Assembly (NCBI GenBank): GCA_963854835.1
Contig: OY978529.1
Location: 46,384,821 to 46,448,820 of the forward strand
Direction: 5' to 3'
From: Megamerina dolium
Lineage: Eukaryota > Arthropoda > Insecta > Diptera > Megamerinidae
Length of the DNA stretch: 64,000 nt
Part shown: positions 1-12,028 of the stretch, one piece after another
Layout of the letters: the number at the start of each line of letters is the position of its first letter
Position numbering within the stretch: the stretch's first letter is position 1
Made by a program: the position numbers and the translations under genes
The notes under the pieces: model-generated
Database searches by the model: none
What the model was told of the DNA's origin: nothing
The model's input: the letters and a program-made list of their open reading frames with translations, nothing else

Positions 1-448
1 GGACACAAGTTGTTTCGGTACTTTTTAGTAATGTGCTACATAATCTCAGTAAGTTTCGAGCCAAACTTAACCAAAATAAAGTGTAAGAAAAATTCCAACA
101 AATTTTTTAAAATAACAAGCACTTCTGCAATAACTGAAATCTTTTGAAATAAAAAGTCGACTGTTACCTTTTGTAAGCATAACTTGACAGCTGTTTTCCA
201 ATACACTGAAAGAAAATATAGCCGACGGACCACTGTTATACAGACATTTTTGCACAAAGTTACCACCTACATGGAGCGCGAGCGAAAGTGAAAAATAATA
301 ACGATTATATTTTACATTTTACGTGTAGTCATTAGTTTTCTATATCTTTCGAGCACCTAGCACACCGTCGTCTGGTATGCCGTTTATGCTTATTACGCTT
401 ATGCTTTAGATGCTTATGTGAATGTGAAGATATCTGATAAAAAAGCGG
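1..448. other. 3' flank of the large minus-strand exon, no gene seen
   Basis: AT-rich DNA downstream of the stop codon of the large minus-strand exon. It may be 3' UTR or intron. No convincing minus-strand AATAAA signal was found, so the 3' end of the transcript probably lies outside the window. The two short overlapping open frames here (about 36-266) have no recognisable similarity and are treated as chance. Confidence 0.5.
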
Positions 449-3400
449 TTAAATTAACTCTTTTTTGATTTGTATATCGCAATTCGTTGTCGGTGTTTGT
501 TTTTTGCTCGCTTTTGTTGCAAGCGTCACTGTGCACCGTTGTTGTTGCTGCTGATGCTGCTGCTGTTGTGACGAAGGCTGTTGTGCCGTCACCGCCGATG
601 CAATGGCACGTTCACTCTTACGTTCTGCCCCTCTGCCTGCTCGTTGCGTTGTGGTTGTGCTTTGTTTGTCTCGTCCTCTCCTTCGACTAGGAGTTTTTTT
701 CGATTTAATCTCTTTGAATTTCTCGCGTTTCTTCCTTCTCTGTTGATGCTGATGCTGATGATGGTGTTGTTGATGATGATGATGCTGCTGCTTCTGCTGT
801 TGTCGATGTTGCATTTCTTTTTCTTTCTGCTCAGTATCTTCGATTGTATTTTCGTGTTCATCGTCATCCTCATCGTCATGAATGCGACGACTATTAGCTC
901 GACCACTCCGCCGATTATTGCCACGAACATGGTCATCTTCCACTTCCACAGCATTCGTTTCATCATCAACATCTTCATCATCACCATCGTCATCATCATC
1001 ATCATCATCATCATCATCACCATCGTCATTATCATGTACCTCATTCTCGACTTTTTGTTCATCCCCAGTGCGACTATGATCGTCGACATCCTCTTCCACT
1101 GTCTCAGACATTTTGGCGAGCGCATTCGATGCTGACATTTGTGCTTTCTTCATTGACGATTCATCGCTGCTGTTGCTGCTATCAAAGAGCTGACCAGCTG
1201 TTGCAGCTGAATCGGGTGAAATGGGCGTGGTCGCTGTAGGTGGTGTGGCTAGAGCATTTGAATGAGGTGCTTGTATACGACTCTGATGATGACGAACATT
1301 ATTGATGTTTTCTGCATGATTCACATGATCGTCAGCATCCTCATCATCATCATCGTTATTATCATCATCATTGTCATCAGCAAAGCTATCATCGCCGTCG
1401 CATTTAGCATCATTTCCAAAGCATTTAATTTCTTCAGCAGAGTAGCGGTTATCAAATCGATTGTCACTATGTTGCCCACTGTGTCTTCTATTTGTCATCA
1501 GTGTCGGTGTTATCGTTGTTGTCGTTGCAGGTGTAGTTGACGCTGAGCTTATGTGGGCTATATTGGGTGTCGCGGGTGTAGTTGCTGCAGATGTTGCATT
1601 GTTGGCGTTTGTAGCTGTAGCGGTTGCGCTGGTTGAAGTGGTGTTTGTATCGTCCTCTTCCTCTTCCAAATCGGAGCTATAACCACGACGTTCCGGAGTT
1701 TGCTGGCAACATTCTTTGGCGCTTTGTCTAATCATTTCGAAATCGTGGCATTGCTCGTTTCCATCCATCGCCGTCTTTTGATCAGCGTTAAGACGTCGCT
1801 CGACTTCGTCATGGTTATGATCATCATTGCTCTCGTGCTTGATTCGTTTCAAACAAGATGCTTCTTTCTGATCTTCATCGACATCAGCATTCGTATGTTC
1901 TATTATAGCGCTATCACGACGTCTTTTCTCACAGCTGGCATTAGTATTGTGCTGCCCATTATGTTGCTGTTGTTGTTGTTGTTGTTTTAATACAACAACT
2001 GTGGTTGGTGCCGCAGTTATTGTTGTTGCAATCGCCGTTTCTTTAAAATCATCAATGCTCTCACTTATGCCTTTGTCGGGCTCTCTTCGCAATGATTTTT
2101 TTAATGGCACTTTCAACTCTTCGCCTCCTTGTTTATGATGCTGTTTCGCCTGCTGCAGCTGCTGTTGCTGCAGCGATTGTGACTGTTGCGCTAGTTGTTG
2201 TTGACTACTGCTGTCTATTTTCGCAATGACACTGCCACATACATTGCTTCCGCTATCACATTCCTTCTGTTGTTGTTGCTGCTGCTGCAAACGTAATGCG
2301 TCGATTTGTCGCCGACATAATTGCAATTGCTCGCGCAGCTCACAAATGTGTGTGTCTCGTTTGTGCACCATTTCGCTGAGCTGGATATTGTTGTAACGGC
2401 ATTGTTGATTCTCATGCAGCAACTTCTGAAGCAGCTGCAGTATGCGCTCCCTATCTTTCGGTCGCGTCTCACGTAGTGCCTCCACAGCTAGTTCCCACGG
2501 TGGCAACATGTTACTGCTGTCGGGTTCGCCGTTGATGCTGTCGTCGTCCGTGTCCGTCGACAGCTCGAATTCAGTGCCTACATGAGGTGCCAGTGGGCCG
2601 TTTTGTTGATGCGCTGACGACCTATGTTGCGCTTGCGTTGCATGTGGAGGTTGTTGTTGCTGCTGATACTGTTGTTGTTGTTTAACAATGACGTTTGCAC
2701 CGCCGCTTGACATATTTGTGCTTAAATTGAGTCCCGCATTGTTGGTATTTTTCGTTGTGCTGCCCGTGGAAGACTGTGAAGGCGAGTGCTGCTGCAGCTG
2801 CTGCTGCTGTTGATGATGGTGCATGCTTAGGTGCTGATGTTGATTTGGCTGCTGATGTTGGTGGTATTTTTGGTGTTGTTGGTGTGCATACAGTCGTTGA
2901 TTCTGCTTATAATATTCATAGTGCTGTTGCTGGTGTGCTGTTGCCGATGCTTGTGTCGATGCTGCTACTGGTGCTGATGCTGACAGTGGAGGTGGTGGTG
3001 GAGGCGGCGTTGGTGAGCGCATTATATTCACCTGATTGATTACATTTTTATTGATACGTATGCGAGTAGGCATTTCGTTGTTGCTTGCATTGCTGTTGTT
3101 ATTGCTGTTGCTGTTGCTATTGCTGTTGTTGGCAGTATTATGTGTTATTAACGACGACGACGATAGTGATGACATCGATGTGGTTGGCAACAATTTTGCG
3201 TGCTGATTGACTGTTGCAATGATTGTTTGATTGTGTGGCTGCTGATTGGCAGTGGCACTACTGCTACCATTATTGCCACCAACATGATGATGCAGTTGTT
3301 GCATACGTTGTTGCATGTATTGTATGTGATTATTGCTACTATTACTACTACTACAGCTGTTATTGTGATTGGGCACAGGTGATGTAGATGAGGTGATTTC

Positions 3401-3473
3401 ATTCGATCCGGAAAACTCTTCAGGACTCCGTGACGATGTGGTGGGTGAGGGGGTGTGTGGCGATTGTCGCAGA

Positions 3474-3507
<34 letters not shown>

Positions 3508-4038
3508 GCTGCTGCTGTTGATGGTGGTGGTGCTGCAGTTGCTGCTGCTGCTGCGGCAATACAACATGTTGCATGTGTTGTCGTTGTGGCGGGGGCAAAT
3601 GCGCTGGCAATAATTGTTGTGCATGTTGTTGCAGCTGTTGTGGCGGTGTTGTTGACGTGGTGGACGTGGATGATGTCGAACATGCTGATGAATTTGAGGT
3701 ATACAGGGAATGCCGTCTTGGCTGTTGTTGCAACATATCGATGACGCCAGAACTATTACTGCCACACTTATGATGTGCCTGTGTCTGATGCTGCATGCTC
3801 AGCGATATGGGCAGGGATTGTGTCGCATCATCATCCAACGGTCCGCTACTGCGGCGAGGATCGAGAGCATCGTCATCGTGTAACGTCCCAGAGGAGCATG
3901 GATTATTATCTGGGACTGGAGGCGAGAGTGGCATTTCGACGGGTGTTGTCGCGCGTTCTTGTTTAATGTGAATCAATTCAGCGTCACACAATCCGGATAT
4001 TGCAACTTGTTGTTGCTGCTGCTGTTGATGATGTAGGT

Positions 4039-4070
<32 letters not shown>

Positions 4071-4771
4071 TGGTGCTGAACCAATTGCAGCTCTCTCTCT
4101 CGTTCGCGTTCACGATCACGTGCTTCACGTTCGCGCGACCGCTCACGTTCTCGGGCGCGCTCCATTTCTTGCTCCCGCTCTCGCTCGATTCTCTCACGTT
4201 CACGTTCGCGTTCTCGTTCTCTTAATTCGCGTTGCTCCTTCTCACGCTCCTTGCTAAGTATGCTTTTGCGTGGTGCGAGCGCCACATTCGGTTGATACGT
4301 TCGCTCAAAGCGCTCGCGATCTGTATTACGCACTACACGTTCAGGATTCTGCAGCACTGGCGGCTCCTGACTGAGGTAGGGCAACGTTGAGAGAGCAGCC
4401 ACAGCTGCGGCATTATATTGCACAGCGGCCGCATGAAGAAACGATTTAGGCGGAGCCCATGGACGAAACGCCGACATTTGACCGACACGCGCCTGCTGCT
4501 GTTGTGCTTGAGCACAGTGTGCATACATGAGTGTCTGATAACGTTGATATTCTAGCTGATACGCAGATGCTTCATCGAGATTTTTGGCTTTTTTCGTCGA
4601 TGGAATGTCAAGCAAATCGACAGAACTTGCACTAAGGCGTTGTTTTTCACTGCAGGTACTATTGCTGCTGTTGCCGCCGACACCGCTGCCGCTACTGATG
4701 AAATGTTGGTGTGTTGCAGATAGTGGAAGGCCCGACGGCAGTGTTTGTCCGATGAGTCCTGGTCCAAGCAT
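449..4771 (-). CDS. Large exon of an unnamed polyglutamine- and acid-rich, probably nuclear protein
   Basis: Open frame of 1440 residues, ending in a stop at 449-451. Visible parts, in order: Ala-rich N-terminal region with a YQLEYQRYQTLMYAHCAQ segment (71-88) and FRPWAPPKSF (102-111); an Arg/Glu repeat (174-228); polyQ runs (about 234-255 and 407-432); a possible SUMO-type IKQE site (269-272); polyPro (590-595); Ser/Asn/His-rich linkers; a compact core (about 733-830) with an acidic STDTDDDS motif, the sequence LPPWELAVEALRETRPKDRE, an LXXLL motif (LQKLL, about 781-785) and a heptad-like coiled coil; Asp/Glu runs (1126-1148, 1248-1271, 1299-1306); a basic C-terminal tail (1345-1395). No DNA-binding domain is visible in this exon. 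LXXLL plus coiled coil plus low-complexity sequence suggests a transcriptional co-regulator, but this is inference. The frame continues eight codons upstream of this ATG to a splice acceptor, so the true start may lie in an earlier exon. I do not recognise the gene. Confidence 0.85.
991..1022. repeat. ATC/GAT trinucleotide tract inside the coding exon
   Basis: Run of ATC triplets on the plus strand, read as GAT on the coding strand, encoding the long polyaspartate stretch near residues 1248-1262. Such tracts often vary in length between individuals. Confidence 0.85.
3475..3533. repeat. TTG/CTG (CAA/CAG) tract encoding the longest polyQ run
   Basis: About twelve TTG triplets followed by CTG triplets on the plus strand, read as CAG then CAA codons on the minus strand. 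It encodes the polyQ run at about residues 418-432. Mixed CAA/CAG usage is typical of fly polyQ genes. Confidence 0.9.
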
Positions 4772-4795
4772 TGCATCATCCAGTAATATATCCGC

Positions 4796-4822
4796 CTAGG
4801 TGCATGAGAGAGAGAGAGAGCT
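4796..4822 (-). promoter_or_regulatory. Splice acceptor (polypyrimidine tract plus CACCTAG) of the large exon
   Basis: On the minus strand a CT-rich run (the AG repeat on the plus strand at 4805-4820) is followed by ATGCACCTAG, with the exon starting at 4795. Reading in phase from 4795 gives Ala-Asp-Ile-Leu-Leu-Asp-Asp-Ala before the Met at 4771. The acceptor's own TAG is an in-frame stop immediately upstream, so the frame ends exactly at the proposed splice site. Confidence 0.75.
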
Positions 4823-5009
4823 AATTAGTTGACGCTTTGTGTTTAAAAGTATTAAATATTCATTATAAAATAACATATTAGGAAAACAACTGTAGTATAT
4901 TAAAATTAAATGCATTCTATCGTTTTCGTCAACACTATCAACACTATTCTATAATGCAAAAATAAACACAGAATATGTTTTCCGGAATCCTCTTCCTGTA
5001 CTTTTATGC

Positions 5010-5290
5010 ATGTTACATTTTGTACAGTATTAAAAGGGATCTACTCTTATAAGACGGTTACGAACGGCAGAACCCTTGTGACATCGCAATTTCTGAGCTT
5101 TGTTACAGAAGTTTTTCGGAAGTTTTTTCATTCCAAGTTGTTACTGCCGGAAGAATTTCCAATTGCTTACAGACAGGTGAGTACCGTTCGAAAGAAAAAT
5201 CTTTTCGATATTAAAGTTGTGCTTCAGTCGGGGATTGAACCCACGACCTGCAGATCAGAAGGCCAACGCACTAAGTCCTGAAGTTAGGTA
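5010..5290 (-). mobile_element. tRNA-derived SINE copy (S1), degraded
   Basis: Reverse-orientation copy of the SINE seen best at 24111-24453. Shared landmarks on the plus strand are the ACGGCAGAACCCTTGTGACATC segment region (from 5065), CTGCCGGAAGAATT (about 5145) and the B-box region around GGGATTGAACCC (5230). The tRNA-like head at 5270-5290 is decayed. Any open frame across it is a by-product of the repeat. Confidence 0.75.
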
Positions 5291-8060
5291 TGACATTATC
5301 ATACGAGTAGTTAATTAGAAGTTCTTAATTAATTATTGAATATTTTGTTTGTATGAATTTCAGGTATTCTGATCCAGTCTCGTTTAATTTACTGAATAAG
5401 TGCATATAAATACGGTCATATATTCTCGTGCAGCAGTGAAACAAGTATTCTCTTCAATGGAATTGTTACTACTTTTTATTGTCAACGATATATTCGCTCA
5501 TATTTGTTGCAATGACAACAACTGATAGTAAGAAATAAAGAACAAATTGCATGAATGACAAGTTATAATGAAAGCGCATAAAAATATCATAAAATACCAA
5601 TGATGCACCGTGCAGCCTGTACCAACAACAACAATAGTGAGAATCGTAAAAAAAAGTTTATAATGAAAACTATGACAATGTGAAACTGGCAGGCCAAAAG
5701 GAGTGAGACACAAGCGACTGAAAAGGACGACGAGAGTGTAATAAATGATAACAACACTGAACAAAAAATCTAGACGAGACATTTTGGGCTAGTTACAGCC
5801 CTGAACGATTAAATGTAAAATTAGTCACGAAAAAGTATGCGGCAGCCACTCGCTTTATGTCTGTAAAGGTGATAGCGGTAATGAAGGCATTAATAGTGAG
5901 TGGCATTGGCCATTAAGTAGAAGACCAGAATCTGGCCATATACAATATTATGACATGCTAAGTGCAATAATACGAATCATGATGATCATCGATGCACTAG
6001 AATCAATAGTAGTGAATGGTATATGTATTATACAATATATTATTGTTGTGATGACTAAATAGTAGTATTAAAAGCATGTATATTTACAAATAGACGATTT
6101 GCCATCGTCTCGTGATTTTCATTAACATGGTCATTATAATAATAATGTTGCGTCAAAAAAAAAAGAAAAAAAAAAACAAAAAAAAACCATTCAGCCTCAA
6201 CACTCAACAACAAACACTTTTATTCATAATTTTTCAATACTTCATGGTTGATATTGGTCAGCATTGGTGTGGCCAGTGATGGCGCCAGTTATTATTTATG
6301 CCGCCATATTACCTTAAGAAATGGCACATACCGTGAAAGTGGCAGATATTAATTTATATTTATGCATCTACTTGTATTTACTGCTATGTGGTACGTAAGG
6401 TTGGCGACAATAATAATGGCAATACAAACAATATGCACATTAGAGTGTCTCTTATTATCTACCGACTTTTGAGTTTATTTAATAATATATTCGAATACTA
6501 TTTTTTCTTTAATTTATCAAACGGCCACTATCAAAATATCATGAAAACACGTTGTGGTTAATTTTATGATATCCACAAAAATTTGTTGTATCCATAGAAA
6601 GACGTTTCTGAGCTTAATCGTTTTTAAAAAAATGCCAACAAATCTCATTATTTCAAATTCCGTCTGTGGACTATAAATGTATGTAAAAACTTTAATGTGG
6701 AACTTGTGGTATATATTTCCGCCAATGCAGTAATATGAGTACAATGTACTAGGATAGAGAACTGAAAGTATGGCCACTCAATTTAAATCTACTAGAAAAA
6801 TGTGGCATATGGTTGCTACGCTGTAAGCATGGCTTTAGATATCATAAGTTGATATCTACGTGAAAGTTCGACCATTGAAGTCGTGAAAGTTCGAACAGAT
6901 GTATTTTTTGTACAATTTTCCATGACACTATTTTTTCTTAAATATTTATTTCTTTTTGTTAATAAATATTCAATAAAACTGTTTAATCCTTCTCAAAAAT
7001 ATATCTTTGATAAATAAAAATATAATCCATATATGTATAATCTACTTAAAAATTTTTCTTATAAAGCGTTTTTCACAATCATTTTATACATAAAATACAA
7101 AACTCATATGTCGTACTGTGAAGCCTGTCCCTTATGTATGTATTTTGTTTAAATATGTTGTTGTCATTACTCTTTGCTGCTCATGTTGCAACCACTATTA
7201 TTCATTGCTGTCAATAGAATTGCTGCCGGCTGTTGAAACTGTAATGATCATAGTTGCACATATGTACTACTACAGGTACTGTACTCTACATGTACACACA
7301 CGCAGAACAAACTAGAGTATTTTAATTGAAAATCAGTACAGTAACGACAGCAACAAATTAAAAATACTAAATTTTGACAATTTACTGCATTCACACTCAA
7401 TGTCACTAAGGTAATATAAACTGGACTCTACCTATACACATGAGAGCTTGTACAGGCATGATTTGCAACTAATGAGACACACAATCCTTAGAGCAAAATC
7501 ACAAAAGTATGCAATACATGTAATACACTTAACGTATCTATGTACACCTATTCATGCGGCCATTCGACTAATAAGGTTATGATTATATGACCACCATGTA
7601 GAATGGTGTTGCTAATTTATATATTGTATATGTAAAATGTGATGTAATTTGTAATGATTGTATTCTAACAAAACTTTCACGTCTAGCATTTTTATTTCAT
7701 TTTCGTATACGAAGTATTATTTGGGAATATTGGAGTTACCTTGATTCATTTAAAAACATGGTGGTAAATGAGAAGGAAGAGGATAGCAGTAGGCATACAT
7801 TCACAAAGCCACATACACAGCTTACCTAGCCAAGTCATAAATATTGGTACACAACTAAACGCATTCATTACGAATGCAATATGGGGCGCATCTACTTCAT
7901 CTTGACTGCGATTTGACAGTTGACATTTATGCTTCATTGCCATGTAAAAAGTTTTTGGCATCAATTGTTTACAATCATAGAATGGGGCGACATCGAAAAT
8001 CGTATTGTTGCAGTTGGCCTACTAAAATGCAACATGGGAAAATAAACCGAATGGTCGTGT
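5291..8060. other. AT-rich intronic stretch, nothing recognised
   Basis: No gene-like frame or family match. It contains an A-rich run at about 6157-6188 and scattered short AT repeats. Short open frames here have atypical composition and no recognisable motif. Confidence 0.5.
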
Positions 8061-8061
8061 G

Positions 8062-8392
8062 TATGCTCGGTCATCCAGAGAAGCATCTCAACTCTGTTCC
8101 AGCTCACAAGGCAAAAACGACTCAACTGTGGTTAAAAAACAACAATTCGGACTTCATATCAACGGATGATTGGCCAGTTGCTAGTCCAGACCTCAACCCG
8201 TTGGATTACAGGTTGTGGTCCGTATTAGAGGGTATGGCTTGCTCTACTCGACACCCAAATATTGAGTCATTGAAGCGAGTCCTTGTCCGTGCAATGAACA
8301 ATTTCCCCATGCATTAAGTGAATCTCGCGATCGATGAGTGGCCAGATCATCTCAGTTCGTGCTGGAAGGCAAATGGAAGTCATTTCGAATAA
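8062..8392 (+). pseudogene. 3' end of a Tc1/mariner-superfamily transposase, frameshifted
   Basis: The frame from about 7874 ends in a recognisable transposase tail: a VPAHKAKTTQLWL motif (second acidic residue lost from the usual QDSAPAHKA), then DWPVASPDLNPLDYRLWSVL with the last Asp of the catalytic triad (about 8170-8225). The frame breaks at 8314-8318. The expected C-terminal residues (IDEWPDHLSSCWKANGSHFE) continue in another frame to a stop at 8390-8392. The spacing and SPDLNPLDY motif suggest a maT-like or related DDxD family, not the mariner A and B families elsewhere in the window. No inverted terminal repeats were found, and the N-terminal part is missing. The region 7874-8060 is open in frame but unrecognised. 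Confidence 0.7.
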
Positions 8393-10520
8393 GTTGTTCT
8401 AAGATTTGTAGCCATTCAATAACCCAATAAAAAGAAAAAAAATAATATAAAATTAAAAAGTGATTCGAATGAAAACATGTCATGTCCTTCTACTCATTTT
8501 CAATAAAGCGGAAATACCATAATAAAATAAACCAAAGTTCATTTTTAATAGGACATATAAGATAATTTTGTCATGAACAACTCTAATGTACGATACATAT
8601 GAATACATAAGCACATACATACATACATACATACATATGACAAAGCAAATATAAATGTTAATACAAATAAAATAGAAATTTTCTAGCAAGAGTGGAAGAG
8701 TGAAATGTTAAAAGAGATGCCCAATCGACAATTTACAACTTTTAAATACAATTGACAAAAGAAGTTATCAAATGAAAGGCGACATGAAGTTTCGTTTTTA
8801 TTATGAAGAAGACACACAGTAATAATAATGACACAGCACAGCAGCAGCAACAAATTAAAGCAATTCAGTCAGCGTGCAAGTGCAATCACAATTTTTGCTG
8901 TTGTACTATGGTTATTGTTAGATGTGAATGCTGCAGGCAACATCAATAAAAAATCACAACAAACTAGATTCATATGTACAATCAGTCTGCTTTCAGGCTG
9001 CCAGACAATCATTAAATATCGACGAAATCAAGTCGCCAAAACGACTCATTAGGAGGCATAATCGTAAAAAGTTGCAAAAGGCACTAAAAAAACAATAAGA
9101 AAGAAGTCTGTTAAAGCAAAAAATAAAAAATCACCCGCATAGAGAAAAATTAAAAAAAAAATCCAAAAAAATTAATTTGATGAACTCGATGCGACCAATG
9201 AGTAGAGTATAATAATGATCACCATGATGATTATAAGTACAGATCGTAGTAGATCGACAACAAATGAGTTTTTACAAAAGCAAATGAGTCAAGGCTGACA
9301 AGATCACTCGTTGCAGTTGGTGAAGGTGCCGATGATGGCAGCGTGGACACACGTGTGGCACACACTTTACTATAGAGGGAGTTCACAATTTATCGTCGTA
9401 TTGCTCGTAATGTCATAAAATTAAACATGGCATATTCATTTCGTTCAGATGTTTATAACCACTTGAAGGAAGCTACATATAGGAGAGTTCGGCAGTGTCA
9501 CCTGGCTGGTTCGCACAATAACGAATAAATATTGATATTTATTTGCGACGTCAATATTAATTTTTGATAAGATTAAAAATATTAAAAAAAAATAAAATAA
9601 ATACTACGCTTTTTCCTTCACTTAATTTAAAATCAATTATTTAAATACAAGTAACTAAATAAATTTGTAATATTTAATCAATTGTATTTGAAAAATTTTA
9701 CACTTTGGTTTGCCCATGTGTGCTTTAAAGCACATATGTATAGTTTTTATTGTTTTAATGAAGTTTTCTCGTGATAATTGATGACACAGACGCAACAGAA
9801 AAAGGCAACAGAAGAAAAAAAAAAAAAGAATCAGAAGCGAATGTCAAAAGTCTTGTGCACTTCATGTACGAATATACATGTATAAGTACATACGATATAC
9901 AATATATAGTATACAGTACTATACAGAGGCGGTATGGCATGTGCGCTCTGCATATTCACTGTTACTTATGCGCTGACATTGACTGATCAAAGTGCCACAA
10001 CCATACCATTTCAAGTCAGTCAAGTGTGACAAATCATATGGCATGCTATGCTAAAAAAGCAAGCAAACATTTAGAAGGCACATGGTGGCGTTGTTAAAAA
10101 TTTCGCAATATGGCAATAATCTTTGACTGGTGGTTGCCGTTGATGATCGTGATCATGATCATGCTTACGATGATGATCATGTTGACAACAGACAGACAAG
10201 AGAAACAATTTCATGATGACAGCATGAATATAGTCGCTTGATGCGGAAAATATTGAAAATTGTTGTACAAGAAAAATGTTTTTATTTTTTTTTTGTATGA
10301 ATGAGATCGACACAGTGAGGTTTTTATGGGGAAAAAGACAAACATGACATGCATAGTAAAACGAGGTTGATATGTAAATCAATTTTAGACAAGATGAAAT
10401 ATAACGTGATATCTGTGATGAATTTTAACGTAGCTACATAGACATTTTTATTTGTGTAATCATATATAAGGGTAAAACTAAAATGATAAGGAGATAGAGG
10501 TGGTGAATTAAACAAAGACT
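8393..10520. other. AT-rich intronic stretch with short repeats
   Basis: Holds a CATA tetranucleotide run (8612-8635), A-rich runs near 9150 and 9820, and one open frame with a hydrophobic segment (8828-9052, listed separately). Nothing else is recognisable. Confidence 0.5.
8828..9052 (+). CDS. Small open frame with signal-peptide-like N-terminus (doubtful)
   Basis: A 74-residue frame. Residues 1-18 are polar, 19-31 are hydrophobic (AITIFAVVLWLLL), and DVNAAG follows, resembling a signal-peptidase site. The remainder is Lys/Gln/Thr-rich and unrecognised. It could be a nested secreted-peptide gene or exon, but chance is equally plausible in AT-rich DNA, and no promoter or splice evidence decides it. 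Confidence 0.2.
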   Translation: MTQHSSSNKLKQFSQRASAITIFAVVLWLLLDVNAAGNINKKSQQTRFICTISLLSGCQTIIKYRRNQVAKTTH

Positions 10521-10524
10521 TATC

Positions 10525-10600
10525 CTTTCAAATGGTGCTCACTTTTCGGCAAGTAGTAGGCAATTTTTCCGAAAGTAGAAACTTGTCATTTTTGCGTTAA
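10525..10600 (+). mobile_element. Diverged middle fragment of the SINE
   Basis: Matches the middle part of the SINE, with a CGGCAAGTAGTAGGCAATTT stretch (10548) and then a decayed CCGAAAGTAGAAACTTGTCA, against the intact order GTCGGCAAGCAATTGGC followed by CCGACAGTAACAACTTGCCA at 24230-24275. Head and tail are missing. Confidence 0.5.
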
Positions 10601-11400
10601 ATGGGTAAGTATTATTGAGGGCAAGGCTGAGGTGTAAAATTGAATGGAGGCTGATCATACATTTTACCCCCTTAAAGGCATTTTGAAAACGGTGGGGGAT
10701 AATTTGATTAAAGTGAGAATTTTTTAAGGAAGAACTCAGAGCTCTACCCTAATGAGTAGCAGAAATGTTATGGAGGACATTTGATTTGATTGCTTCAAGT
10801 TCAATTCCTTGGCACCTCTGTGATTCTTAATAAATTATAACGAGTTTCCCTTAAATTATGGAGGCAGGGGATAATTGTATTCGGAGAAAATGTTTAGGTG
10901 GAATAAGTAATGGAGATTTACATGCGTTAGGGGCGATTCCTATGCAGATGTGAGGATATTTGTCGATTTTCTTGTAGGGGCAATCCCCTAAGATGTTTGG
11001 AATATGTTGGTGTACAAAATTTAACGCGGGTCTGTCATATATTTTAACCCTCTCAGGACATTCTGGGAGCGGTGCGAGTGAATTTGATGAAAATGTCAAT
11101 GTAGGGGATATGTGCCGAAGAAATATTGAAAGGCGAAATAATTAGGGCAACTTTATTTTATAACAGTATTAGTTTTGTAAGGCAGCTCCCTTAAGGAATG
11201 AAGATATGGAGTAGAAATGTTCCAGCAATATATTGGATGCAAGATGGGTGATACATTATACATCTCTAAGGGTGACTATTGGGTACCTGTGGAGTGATTT
11301 GTCTATTTCCCCTACACTTTTTTGAACTTTCATCTCTTTGTGGCGCCATTTAACCCTACCAGATCACCACCATCGCTTGGTGTGGGGGTTTGTTGCATAT
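10600..11400. repeat. G-rich block with diverged internal direct repeats
   Basis: Two stretches about 377 bp apart (near 10633 and 11010) share the order: AAAATT, gap, ATCATACATTTTA or GTCATATATTTTA, CCC, an A/G-rich linker, then GAATTTGAT(G/T)AAA-like sequence. A shorter third echo starts near 11240. Base composition (frequent GGGG and TTAAGG) differs from the AT-rich flanks. The origin is unknown. Confidence 0.45.
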
Positions 11401-11979
11401 AGAAATAAAAAAAATTATGCACTATACCATAACTAGTGTCTAGTCATACGTACTCAAATAATTTAAAATGTGATGAAAAGCTCCTCCAGTACAATCAATG
11501 GTCATGAAATTACAAATAAACACGATAATGACTATGCTGTTGGTGATGACAACAGCCAGTGGGTATGGAACGATAAGCGATCTTGGAAATCACACCACTC
11601 ACAAAGTTGCTAGTTAAACGTGAGTCATTGAGAGATGCACATCTAATAACCTGCAATCGTTGCAAAATGGCACAGAGACACAAAAAAAAAAACAAAAAAT
11701 ATTGCATGATTTTGAACGATCAACCGATCGATTCCTATAAATAATCGTACCTCTTCTTATTTTGTCGATTTTCATTTTCATTTTTTTATTTTCAACAATT
11801 AGTTATACATACTCGTATATAGGTATGCCATTATGCGAGTATATATGTACATACTACTATGCAATCGTCAACACACAGCGGGAGTATGTCAGTCTGATGC
11901 AGTGATTGTAAACGTATGTGGATTGATCGTGCAATCGATCGCAATTCTTTTAGCTGAAAAACACCATAGGTTGCGTTAT

Positions 11980-11986
11980 GATGATC

Positions 11987-12027
<41 letters not shown>
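11980..12027. repeat. ATG/GAT trinucleotide microsatellite
   Basis: About thirteen GAT triplets following ATGATCATG. It is the source of spurious polyHis and polyAsp frames on the two strands. Confidence 0.95.

Positions 12028-12028
<1 letters not shown>

Noticed and set aside
487..4257. Many open frames on the plus strand and in other minus frames across the large exon
   Set aside because: They are shadows of trinucleotide-rich coding DNA (polyLeu, polyVal, polyIle or polyCys readings of CAG/GAT tracts) with no domain of their own.
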